64,000 bases of DNA from Bdellovibrionales bacterium RIFCSPHIGHO2_01_FULL_40_29. GTDB lineage: Bacteria > Bdellovibrionota > Bdellovibrionia > Bdellovibrionales > Bdellovibrionaceae. The stretch covers positions 310,001 to 374,000 of the forward strand of contig MEPU01000004.1 in assembly GCA_001771815.1 (NCBI GenBank), in the 5' to 3' direction. Position 1 is the stretch's first letter; every line of letters starts with the position of its first letter. The position numbers and the translations under genes were made by a program. Below, piece after piece: positions 42,705 through 50,528 of this stretch. A model generated the notes under the pieces. That model searched no databases. It worked only from the letters and a program-made list of their open reading frames with translations, and was not told the DNA's origin.

Positions 42705-45281
42705 AATATCCCATTCTTCTTTAAGAGATATAGGCTCTTTGATCTGATAAGGATTTTTTTCAGTCAAAAACATTACTTTTTTAATATCTATTTTCTCATC
42801 ATAGATTTTCTGGTATGTAACAAAAAAATTCAAAACCCTTTTGACATAGGTTCGCGTTTCACCAAAAGGGATATGTTCGATAAAAGTATCAAAATCAATT
42901 GCACCAAAATTACGAAGCCATAGCTTCACGCGATGCGGGCCACCATTGTAAGCGGCAGCAATCAATGGCAATTGATCATCAAATTCAACTGAAAGTTTTT
43001 TTAAATAAGCTGCACCATACTGAATCGCTACCTCTGGCTGAAACAAGCGATGCAGTTCGTGATCCTCTCTCATCAAAGTGGCCACTTTTTGAGATGTGTA
43101 GGGCATAAACTGCATCAGGCCAACTGCTCCCACTGGTGAAATTGCATCATGCTTATACTGAGTTTCCGCTTTCATGATGGCCCAAATCAAATTGGGACTG
43201 ATTCGACGATTCAAAGACTCGGCGCTGACATTCAATTGATAAGCGCGAGGATAGATTGATTTCCACAAAAGATCATCATCCCTTAATGAAATCTTTTTTT
43301 GTTGAGTCGACGTTAGTTTTTGCATCAACGACAGAGCTCGATTATGAAGTTTTCGGTCAATATAATGTTGAATTAATGGGTCTGCAACATGACGTTTTTT
43401 CAATGATTTTTCGACTTCATATAAATGCCACTTCGCAAAGTCAGGGTATCCCCATTTTACCAAAGCATCAGCCCATTTCATTTGCTTACGCAGATCAGCC
43501 GTTCCTTCAATTGCAATTTCGCTTTCAGATTGTGCTGCAACAACAGTGTCCTGATTGACAATTTGAATATCACCTTCATCTGTTTGCGAAAGATCTTCAA
43601 AATAGGTTCGATACTCAGAAACAATGCGCAGTGGATTCGTCAAATCGTCTGGTAAAAAATAAAGCCCTCGACCCGATTTCATAATCGAGATTTGATTGGC
43701 CAAGATATTACTTTTAACAAAAGTTTTGTAGGATTCAAATCTCAACCATCCCAGCAGATTGTAGTAATTAAAAAACTCACCCTTCAATAGAGGTTGTGCC
43801 AGCTGCTTAAAATAATCCAAAGAATCAAACTGATTATCCAGCGCCCACTCTGTTTGTGCGAGCCAATATAAATTTCTGGCTTTATCCCGAGTCCACGCTT
43901 TATTCGCAATGAATTCAATTTTTGCCTCAGCATAATTTTTATCTAAATACAGGCACCATGATTTGAGCCAGGTCAAATCATCATACTGAGAATTTTTGCG
44001 ACGGGCTTTATGAGATGGATGCGTTTTTATCAGTCTGTCAAATAATGCTATGGCCTGCTTGTATTTTCGTGTTTGATAATACAAAAATCCTTTTTGAAAA
44101 AGATTCTCTCTTTTTTCTTTCACCGTTACGGTCTGTTCAATAATTTTATTTATCAGATCTTCTGCTTTTTCAAGTTCTCCTGCGCGTTGTGCAATATAGA
44201 ACAAATTATTACGATAATCTTCACTGGCGAGTAATTCTTTTTCAAAATCCTTAACTTGTTTGAATGCAGATATTGGATCACCAATGTTGGAATAAAAAAT
44301 AGCCTGCAAATAGGCTTTCTGCCAATCTTTCATTGGATTTTTGGTCGAGCTATTAACAGACTTATCCGCTGCTTTATCCGATGATTTCGCTGCTAATTTT
44401 TCAGAGGATTCTTCGGTCGATTCTTCCGGGGACTTTCCTACTGATTTATCAGCTGTTTTTTGCAATGCTTTCTCGGTCGATTCTTCCGAAAGCTTATCAG
44501 TTGTTTTATCAGCAATAAAAGAATTCAGTTCAGCTTGAGCTTTTTTCTCTTCACCTGAAAAAATAAGCATTCTCATTCGATATAAAAAATCATCAAAATC
44601 AATAGGACATTCAGCTAATGCTGATGCGATTTCACTGTAATCAAGACTTACTTGAGCCAACCAACGATTTCTCTCGGGTTTGCACAACTCCGAATTGACT
44701 TGGTACTTACGAATCCACTGAAGATACTTTAATTCAAAATCTAAGCCCTCTGGCAAACTGTTCATACGACGAACTAATATTTTAGCTTCTTTTTTAAAAA
44801 TAGGAATAGGTACAGCTGTTTTCTTTGAATCAGCATTGGCCAGATCGAATTCTAAAATGGCTTTCAATGACTCCAACTGCACTCTGGAAAGTTTTTTACT
44901 CTTTTTTAATGTCTTATATAGTTCCCAAAAATCTTTTGGCGAATTTTTCAATTGTGCCAAAAAAAAGTTTTTATAATAACCCTCTTCTGGTTTCTTAGGT
45001 TTCCATTCACCCATTTTCTGAATCGCTAATTCTGGATGATTCTTTTTGATCTCAAAAAAATCATCCACAATTTTAATTTCAACAGACCCATCATCAATAA
45101 TTTTCTCTTTTACAATTTTCTCCGAACTCCCCGCCTCCCGAATTTCAGATTTTGCTCGAATTTCAGATTTAGATAAAGTTTCATTTTTAATTTGCGCAAA
45201 AGCCTGCGGCACTGAAATCAGCAAAATAGAATAGAAAATAAAAACCGCAAAATTGAGTTTGAGTAGGGTTCTATACAACAT
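42693..45281 (-). CDS. slt: Soluble lytic murein transglycosylase
   Basis: 862 residues. A signal peptide (ending PQAFAQ), a variable N-terminal part with the repeat KSEIRAKSEIRE, a superhelical ring of tetratricopeptide-like helices (for example KGFLYYQTRKYKQAIALFDR), and a C-terminal lysozyme-like domain: NLIWAIMKAETQYKHDAISP (catalytic Glu), VGAVGLMQFMP, AIQYGAAYLKKL and AAAYNGGPHRVKLWL. It cleaves glycan strands to anhydro-muropeptides. It is longer than E. coli Slt70 (645), mainly through an inserted Lys/Ser/Glu/Thr-rich stretch (about residues 250-315). A repeat tract lies upstream at 45416-45490. Confidence 0.9.
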   Translation of the reverse strand: MLYRTLLKLNFAVFIFYSILLISVPQAFAQIKNETLSKSEIRAKSEIREAGSSEKIVKEKIIDDGSVEIKIVDDFFEIKKNHPELAIQKMGEWKPKKPEEGYYKNFFLAQLKNSPKDFWELYKTLKKSKKLSRVQLESLKAILEFDLANADSKKTAVPIPIFKKEAKILVRRMNSLPEGLDFELKYLQWIRKYQVNSELCKPERNRWLAQVSLDYSEIASALAECPIDFDDFLYRMRMLIFSGEEKKAQAELNSFIADKTTDKLSEESTEKALQKTADKSVGKSPEESTEESSEKLAAKSSDKAADKSVNSSTKNPMKDWQKAYLQAIFYSNIGDPISAFKQVKDFEKELLASEDYRNNLFYIAQRAGELEKAEDLINKIIEQTVTVKEKRENLFQKGFLYYQTRKYKQAIALFDRLIKTHPSHKARRKNSQYDDLTWLKSWCLYLDKNYAEAKIEFIANKAWTRDKARNLYWLAQTEWALDNQFDSLDYFKQLAQPLLKGEFFNYYNLLGWLRFESYKTFVKSNILANQISIMKSGRGLYFLPDDLTNPLRIVSEYRTYFEDLSQTDEGDIQIVNQDTVVAAQSESEIAIEGTADLRKQMKWADALVKWGYPDFAKWHLYEVEKSLKKRHVADPLIQHYIDRKLHNRALSLMQKLTSTQQKKISLRDDDLLWKSIYPRAYQLNVSAESLNRRISPNLIWAIMKAETQYKHDAISPVGAVGLMQFMPYTSQKVATLMREDHELHRLFQPEVAIQYGAAYLKKLSVEFDDQLPLIAAAYNGGPHRVKLWLRNFGAIDFDTFIEHIPFGETRTYVKRVLNFFVTYQKIYDEKIDIKKVMFLTEKNPYQIKEPISLKEEWDIPIR

Positions 45282-45415
45282 GGCTCTGCCATATTAACCC
45301 GCTTGTTTATCAAAAGCGAATCGCATTGAGAGTGCTCGACTCGACCATAGTCCCAACAGTTATTGAAAGGCAATTTCATAATACAACACTGATCTGTGTT
45401 AGTGCTGTACCTTTA

Positions 45416-45490
45416 CTCAACTCAACTCAACTCAACTCAACTCAACTCAACTCAACTTAACTTAACTTAACTTAACTTAACTGGACTAGA
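45416..45490. repeat. Pentanucleotide tandem repeat: (CTCAA)8 (CTTAA)5 and decayed units
   Basis: Eight exact CTCAA units (45416-45455) followed by five CTTAA units (45456-45480) and degenerate CTGGA, CTAGA. It lies in the 370-base gap between the divergent slt (start 45281) and cNMP-binding (start 45652) genes. No frame crosses it, so length changes could affect promoter spacing but not coding. Confidence 0.98.
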
Positions 45491-45651
45491 CTAATTTCAA
45501 CTGATTTGGAACTCAGTAAAATCAAATTTTGCTTTTTAAGCAAACCATTAAGTATCAGGACTCTCAAGAAAAAATCGTGTGAATTATTTATTTTTTGTGC
45601 ATGATTTATCTAGTACTTTCAAAATATAAAACTTCATATCAAGGGGTTTCC
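45491..45651. other. Remaining intergenic segment before the cNMP-binding gene
   Basis: Contains an inverted repeat TTTGCTT/AAGCAAA with a 3-base loop (45528-45544) about 110 bases before the start codon, and an A/T-rich segment that could hold the promoter. No coding frame and no RNA gene is seen. Confidence 0.4.
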
Positions 45652-46029
45652 ATGAGCTCAATCACAAAAGAAACTTTTAAAGCTGGCGAGTTCATTTTTT
45701 TTGAAGGTGATATTGAATCGCATTTTTATATTATCGAATCAGGTGAAATTCTTATTTTTACAAAAGATAAAACTGGAAAAAAAATAGAAATAGCCCGTTT
45801 AAAATCTGGAGAAACTTTTGGCGAATTTGCCCTTATCGACAAAGGCGCCAGAACCGCATCTGCGCAGGCACTCACCGATTGCAAAATGATGAAAATTTCA
45901 AGTGAAGGTTACGAACTCATGCTGAATGACCTTCCCACTTGGGCCAGCTCTATGCTGACCAGTTTTTCAAGTCGTCTCAAACAAATGAACCATGCCCTAA
46001 AAGAAATTAAAGCCTCTCAAAAAAACTAA
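45652..46029 (+). CDS. Stand-alone cyclic-nucleotide-binding domain protein
   Basis: 125 residues from ATG 45652, which has AAGGGG at correct spacing (the frame is open to 45595). It is a single CAP-type ligand-binding domain: FKAGEFIFFEGDIESHFYII, IARLKSGETFGEFALIDKGA RTASAQALTDC, where GEFAL and RTASA match the phosphate-binding cassette. There is no DNA-binding domain, so it cannot act as a classical Crp regulator. It probably binds cAMP or cGMP and acts on a protein partner (inference). Confidence 0.85.
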   Translation: MSSITKETFKAGEFIFFEGDIESHFYIIESGEILIFTKDKTGKKIEIARLKSGETFGEFALIDKGARTASAQALTDCKMMKISSEGYELMLNDLPTWASSMLTSFSSRLKQMNHALKEIKASQKN

Positions 46030-46206
46030 CTGCATATCTAAATCAATAAATAATGTAAAGATTTCAGATCTCCCATGCCAAAAGTTTAACCCGCGCATCC
46101 AGAGTGACACGTCCCCGAACCTCAATGCTTCTTACATTTTTTCTTTCATTCGAGACTCGGACACCCCTTCAGCTTTTGAACTTCTTTTTAGGGTATCGGT
46201 CACTCT

Positions 46207-46806
46207 ATGAAATTTGCATTCAAAATCAGAATGAAATTAAATCGCTCGAAACAACAAAACTTCTTAGAATCTATGACCAGATTGAATCTAAGCTACGGGG
46301 GAGAACTTCGCAAAAAACGAAGTGGACGAGGGGCCCGTCCACTTTCAAGCAAGTGCTCGCACCATATTGTTTTCAAAATCAATAGAAACGTCCTTTCAAA
46401 TAAAAGTTTTCGTCACCCACGAAACTTTCAGGTTATCCAAAAGCTGACTACTCGTTATTCAAAAAAATTTTTTGTTAAAATTGAACAGGTTTCATATCAA
46501 CATGATCATATCCATTTTATTGCACGATCCAGTCGGCGGTCATTTATGCACTCATTCTTCAGAGTTTTTGCCGGTCAAGTTGCACAACTTTTAAAGGTGA
46601 CCGATACCAAAACTGACATCACAAATAAAGTCGCCTTTTGGAAATATCGCCCATTTAGTCGCATAATAAAAGGCTGGAAAAATTTTAAAATGACTCAAGC
46701 CTATGTGCAGCTTAATGAACTGGAAATTCTCGGGAAAATTCCATACCGCAAGGAGAGGCTCAAAGGGCTTTTTTTGAATGAATGGTCACTTCTTTCGAGT
46801 TTATGA
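46207..46806 (+). CDS. REP-associated tyrosine transposase (RAYT)-like protein
   Basis: 199 residues of the Y1/HUH transposase superfamily. The N-terminal SYGGELRKKRSGRGARPLSS leads to the conserved strand HHIVFKINRN; the metal-binding HUH motif is YQHDHIHFIAR; the candidate catalytic Tyr lies in the helix TQAYVQLNE. The form resembles single-copy chromosomal RAYTs that I recall as common in Bdellovibrio relatives. Such proteins nick and move short palindromic REP sequences. It is full-length, so activity is possible. The start is uncertain: ATG 46207 or 46231. A hairpin inside the gene (46319-46345) and repeats just downstream may be its targets. Confidence 0.78.
   Translation: MKFAFKIRMKLNRSKQQNFLESMTRLNLSYGGELRKKRSGRGARPLSSKCSHHIVFKINRNVLSNKSFRHPRNFQVIQKLTTRYSKKFFVKIEQVSYQHDHIHFIARSSRRSFMHSFFRVFAGQVAQLLKVTDTKTDITNKVAFWKYRPFSRIIKGWKNFKMTQAYVQLNELEILGKIPYRKERLKGLFLNEWSLLSSL
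46319..46345 (+). repeat. Hairpin inside the RAYT gene
   Basis: Ten-bp stem (46319-46328 with 46336-46345, one G-T pair) with a G/C-rich 7-base loop, in the codons for RSGRGARP. It is more G+C-rich than its surroundings. Confidence 0.6.
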
Positions 46807-46898
46807 TCTAAATTTAATTAGAAATCTACTCATCATCAAAGACCTACTCAAAGATGCGACTTCCTAAATATTTCTAGGCATCAAATAGACTTGAGTAA

Positions 46899-46917
46899 GA
46901 GACTATTAAATAGTCTC
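46899..46917. repeat. 19-base near-perfect palindrome downstream of the RAYT gene
   Basis: GAGACTATT (46899-46907) and its exact reverse complement (46909-46917) around one A. It lies 93 bases after the RAYT stop. It is REP-like in position, though shorter and more A/T-rich than classical REPs. Confidence 0.75.
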
Positions 46918-46940
46918 AACTGAAAAAAAGCTAATTCACA

Positions 46941-47026
46941 CTCATAACCTAGATTACACTCACTCGTACATACACAGATTCTTCTCATAACCTAGATCAC
47001 ACTCACTCGCATTTACATGGATTCTT
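46941..47026. repeat. Two tandem 43-bp direct repeats
   Basis: Copies 46941-46983 and 46984-47026 lie head to tail and share the first 14 bases exactly, with about seven mismatches overall. They sit between the RAYT palindrome and the glpK stop, eight bases from the latter, and end with GGATTCTT or AGATTCTT. Confidence 0.85.
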
Positions 47027-47033
47027 ACTCAAT

Positions 47034-48518
47034 CTAAACTTTAGCTTTTTTAATTGCTTTGTTCCATTTATTCAATCTTGTGGATAAGTCTTTTTTTGAA
47101 ATGTGAGGCTTAAACTCTGAATCTTTTTTCCATATTTTTTTAATATCTTTGATAGATTTCCAGTGGCCACAGCCTAAACCTGCTAAGTAGGCGGCTCCGA
47201 TAGCTGTTGTTTCAATTTGTTGGGGTCGATCGACTCGTGCTTGCAGATAGTTGGCCTGCAACTGCATAAGTAAGTTATTTGCAGATCCGCCGCCGTCCAC
47301 TCGCAGAATTTTTATTTTCCTTTTTAAATCGGATTCCATGGCTTTTAAAATATCGGCATTCTGCAATGCCATCGCTTCTAAAGTGGCTCGTGCAATATGA
47401 GCTTTTGTTGATCCGCGTGTTAATCCTGTGATTTCACCACGCGCATCAGGCGCCCAGTGCGGAGCACCTAATCCCGCCAGAGCGGGTACAAACTCCACAC
47501 CACCGGTATCGGTCACCTGCAAAGCCAGATTTTCGACTGCTGAGCTTGTTGGAATAATACCTAATCCATCTCGAAGCCAACTGACGGCCGCTCCGCAAAT
47601 GAATGCACCGCCCTCAAGTGCATACTGAGTTTTTTGATTTCCAATTTTCCATGCAACTGTTGTTAAAAGTCCGGACTTGGAATGAATCAATTTTTCACCC
47701 GAGTTCATCAAAATAAAACTACCCGTTCCAAACGTACACTTGCTTTCACCGGTAGAAAAACATGTTTGACCAAAAAGTGCTGCCTGCTGATCACCAGCCA
47801 CACCCGTTATAGATGTTCCTTGATTCGCAAACGAATGATACTGGGTTAAGCCAAATAGCCCAGAAGAAGGTTTTATTTCCGCTAATGCAGATAGCGGAAC
47901 TTTAAAAAGTTTCAAAAGTTCCAAATCCCATGCGCCGGTTTTTAAATTCATCAACATCGTACGAGACGCATTACTCACATCCGTTGCAAAAATATTTCCT
48001 GCCGAGAGCTTCCACATCAAGTACGTATCTATTGTTCCCAAACAGAGATCATTGTCTTTCAGAGCATTCTGAACATCTTTTACATTTTCAATAAGCCAAC
48101 GCATTTTACTTGCAGAAAAGTAAGGATCTAAAACCAATCCAGTCTTGGTTTTTATTTTTTTGGCCCACTTTGACTTTAAAGAATCACACATTTTGGTAGT
48201 CCGACGACATTGCCATACAATGGCATTGTGTAGAACTTCACCGGTTGAACGTCTCCACGCAATAACAGTTTCACGCTGATTTGTAATTCCAATTGTTAAG
48301 ATATCTTGAGAAGTTGCTTTCACTAATGCCAGTGCTTTTTCTGCAGACTCTTTAACAGAATTCCAAATATCACTAGGATTGTGCTCAACCCAGCCAGGTT
48401 GAGGATAGATTTGAGGATAGTCGACCCCCGCTTGCGCAACAAGACTTCCGACGTGGTCTAGCAAAATGACAGTTGATCCGGTTGTTCCTTGGTCAATAGA
48501 CATGATATATTTTTTCAT
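47034..48518 (-). CDS. glpK: Glycerol kinase
   Basis: 494 residues from the ATG at 48518, where family similarity begins (MKKYIMSIDQGTTGSTVILL); the frame is open to 48578. FGGY family: phosphorylates glycerol to glycerol 3-phosphate. Features: IGITNQRETVIAW (substrate Arg/Glu), WQCRRTTKMCDSLK, GVAGDQQAALFGQTCF (catalytic Asp-Gln), GTGSFILMN and LRVDGGGSANNLLMQLQA. No glycerol facilitator or glycerol-3-phosphate dehydrogenase is adjacent. Its start faces that of the acyltransferase gene only nine bases away. Confidence 0.95.
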   Translation of the reverse strand: MKKYIMSIDQGTTGSTVILLDHVGSLVAQAGVDYPQIYPQPGWVEHNPSDIWNSVKESAEKALALVKATSQDILTIGITNQRETVIAWRRSTGEVLHNAIVWQCRRTTKMCDSLKSKWAKKIKTKTGLVLDPYFSASKMRWLIENVKDVQNALKDNDLCLGTIDTYLMWKLSAGNIFATDVSNASRTMLMNLKTGAWDLELLKLFKVPLSALAEIKPSSGLFGLTQYHSFANQGTSITGVAGDQQAALFGQTCFSTGESKCTFGTGSFILMNSGEKLIHSKSGLLTTVAWKIGNQKTQYALEGGAFICGAAVSWLRDGLGIIPTSSAVENLALQVTDTGGVEFVPALAGLGAPHWAPDARGEITGLTRGSTKAHIARATLEAMALQNADILKAMESDLKRKIKILRVDGGGSANNLLMQLQANYLQARVDRPQQIETTAIGAAYLAGLGCGHWKSIKDIKKIWKKDSEFKPHISKKDLSTRLNKWNKAIKKAKV

Positions 48519-48527
48519 AAGAATATC

Positions 48528-49781
48528 ATGATCAATTTTTTTAAAAAACCCAAAGAAAAAGTTTTCAATTTGCATCATCTCGACGCTGATGCCTTACTTT
48601 ACAGAGTCTTCCCGCGCTTATTTATGGAACTCATGAAAAAATATTTTCGCTTGGAAATTGAGGGGTTAGAAAATATTCCAACAAAAGGCCCAGTCATCAT
48701 TGCTCCAAATCATTCTGGCTTTTCTGGATTTGATGCCATGATTTTGGCCTATATTTTACAGCAGAATACGAAGCGCATTCCTCGAGTAATGACCCATCAT
48801 TTATGGTTTTTAACTGAAAAAACGGCTCTACCGGCTCAAAAACTTGGTTTCATTGAAGCCACTTTCGAAAATGGAATAGCACTGCTTAAGAAAAACAATC
48901 TCGTGGTCCTTTTTCCTGAGGGCGCGAACGGAAACTTTAAAGCATCAACAAAAAAGTATCAGCTTCAAGAATTTAAGCGCGGCTTTGTTCGCATGGCTCT
49001 TAAATCCGGAGCCATCATTGTCCCAACTCTTATTATCGGAGCCGAAGAAACGCATATCAACTTACAAAAACTGAAATTTACAAAATTTTTACGGGGTTTA
49101 TTTTTACCTTTACCACTTAATATCATTCCGCTTCCCGCGAAGTGGAAAATTGTTTTTACAAAACCAATTCAATTACCGTTCGGACCAGAAAAATTACAAG
49201 ACAATGAACTGTGTCACGATTTAGCCAATGAAATTCAGGAGTCTATGCAAAAAAAATTAAACAAAGAAGTTAAGAAACGAGGCTCTGCCTACTTACCTGT
49301 TCTTTTTGGCATACTGATGTTAACAAGCTTTCGAGCTCAAGCTGTTCAAGGATTTCGCTGTTTTCCCTCTATGCGTGAAACGAGACTGCAGGTTTTAGTC
49401 AAAGACAATACTATCGAAGCTCTTATCAGCAATCCAATGGGATACGAGTTTATGCCTCAGTTTGATGGAACAAGCTCTGCCTTTCAACTGGCATTTCACA
49501 AAATGCAGGCCGATGATTTAAAATCACTGGGCGAACAATTCTCGATAACTTGGCCAAAGGATAAATGCCAGTTAGATGTGAACACCTTTAATCTAGATTG
49601 TGATGGAACTTCAGAAATTTCCAAATCCGATGTGAAATCCTATGGCGTGTCCACAACTCAAATTTCTGAAACCTATGCCGAGGATTCTTATCAAAAAAGA
49701 AAATTTCGCTTTTCACTCGAGAAAGATAATTTTTATTTTGTGAGTCTTCAATTTGATATCAAATCATGTGAAAAATTTTAA
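48528..49781 (+). CDS. PlsC-like acyltransferase fused to a secreted-type domain
   Basis: 417 residues from ATG 48528 (the frame is open to 48489). Residues about 1-250 form a lysophospholipid acyltransferase: EGLENIPTKGPVIIAPNHSG (NHxxxxD-type motif, completed by FSGFDAM) and VVLFPEGANGNFK. After KKEVKKRGSAYLPV a hydrophobic run and SFRAQA look exactly like the end of a signal peptide, followed by about 145 residues of beta-rich sequence with four Cys that I do not recognise. The join has no internal ATG, so it reads as one protein: a cytoplasmic enzyme tethered to a periplasmic domain, or two ancestral genes fused by loss of a stop. The stop overlaps the prepilin stop by four bases. Confidence 0.72.
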   Translation: MINFFKKPKEKVFNLHHLDADALLYRVFPRLFMELMKKYFRLEIEGLENIPTKGPVIIAPNHSGFSGFDAMILAYILQQNTKRIPRVMTHHLWFLTEKTALPAQKLGFIEATFENGIALLKKNNLVVLFPEGANGNFKASTKKYQLQEFKRGFVRMALKSGAIIVPTLIIGAEETHINLQKLKFTKFLRGLFLPLPLNIIPLPAKWKIVFTKPIQLPFGPEKLQDNELCHDLANEIQESMQKKLNKEVKKRGSAYLPVLFGILMLTSFRAQAVQGFRCFPSMRETRLQVLVKDNTIEALISNPMGYEFMPQFDGTSSAFQLAFHKMQADDLKSLGEQFSITWPKDKCQLDVNTFNLDCDGTSEISKSDVKSYGVSTTQISETYAEDSYQKRKFRFSLEKDNFYFVSLQFDIKSCEKF

Positions 49782-50014
49782 GGCGGACAATTCGCATTAT
49801 TAAAATCAGTTTGATTTGCACAATCTGGAACATCATTGCCTATGGTTTTAATAATTCTATCCCAGACCCTGATGATATGCCCTTGATTTGAAGCATCTGA
49901 GCCTCGACCAATTAATTGTTTTGTTAAAATCGTCGCACAGGTGATTGCAATAACCATCAACAATAAGTATTCGACTAAAATTTGGCCCTTATTATTTCGA
50001 AAATTCGACATCAT
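49778..50014 (-). CDS. Flp/Tad-type prepilin-like small protein
   Basis: 78 residues. A basic leader ending in NNKG is followed by QILVEYLLLMVIAITCATIL, the prepilin pattern of G then a hydrophobic helix with Glu at position +5 and a Tyr. The rest (about 45 residues) has one Cys pair (DCANQTDFNNANC). It looks like a class III type IV pilin, but no secretion ATPase, prepilin peptidase or other tad gene lies in the window, so its assembly system must be elsewhere. Coupled by a 23-base overlap to the gene upstream. Confidence 0.7.
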   Translation of the reverse strand: MMSNFRNNKGQILVEYLLLMVIAITCATILTKQLIGRGSDASNQGHIIRVWDRIIKTIGNDVPDCANQTDFNNANCPP

Positions 50015-50435
50015 GAGAATCTAACAAACTTTGACGCCGAATCCAAGTTGAGAGGTGCTTACTGATATCTTGCAGTTGAATCGTTAAATCAACTTGCTCA
50101 CTGGGCTGAACCAATCCAACAGCTAATCCCTCATCCCAATCCTGCATAAAAATTTCAGGTTGTCCCGGCAAGCATTTGATTGAGTCAAAAATCATTTGCA
50201 CTGATTGAGCATCAGGATAGATCAACAAGAAAACATGCTCTTTACTTTGCAGAGACCATTTTCGAACATCGTTCCACAGCTCAACATACTCGGTCTGCAA
50301 AAGATGATAAATCTTCAATGCCGAGGTTTCATATGTCTGTGAAAAATAAATTCGAAAAGCACCATCAAATAGGGCTGTGTTAAATACTGGACTGTAAAAC
50401 CGCGTCGTCATAAAGGATGAATATGTTGCTGCCAT
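49992..50435 (-). CDS. Unknown protein upstream of the prepilin
   Basis: 147 residues and no signal peptide or membrane segment. It holds VFNTALFDGAFRIYFSQTYE and HVFLLIYPDAQSVQMIFDSI, an alternating helix/strand composition. No family is recognised. The strict overlap with the prepilin gene (23 bases) implies a shared transcript and related function. Start ATG 50435 has AGGG nearby; ATG 50411 is possible. Confidence 0.55.
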   Translation of the reverse strand: MAATYSSFMTTRFYSPVFNTALFDGAFRIYFSQTYETSALKIYHLLQTEYVELWNDVRKWSLQSKEHVFLLIYPDAQSVQMIFDSIKCLPGQPEIFMQDWDEGLAVGLVQPSEQVDLTIQLQDISKHLSTWIRRQSLLDSHDVEFSK

Positions 50436-50528
50436 GTCCCTAGCCTAGAAAGGCTTGACCTACTTTAACAAGTGAAAATGTAAGAATCTTAAATTTATAA
50501 CATCATGCGCTATTTGAGGCCGGTAAAA

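Noticed and set aside
45416-45490. CRISPR-like array
   Set aside because: The repeat unit is five bases with no spacers, so it is a simple tandem repeat.
46104-46385. 93-codon frame overlapping the RAYT start
   Set aside because: No resemblance to any protein and no ribosome site; the RAYT frame carries the conserved motifs.
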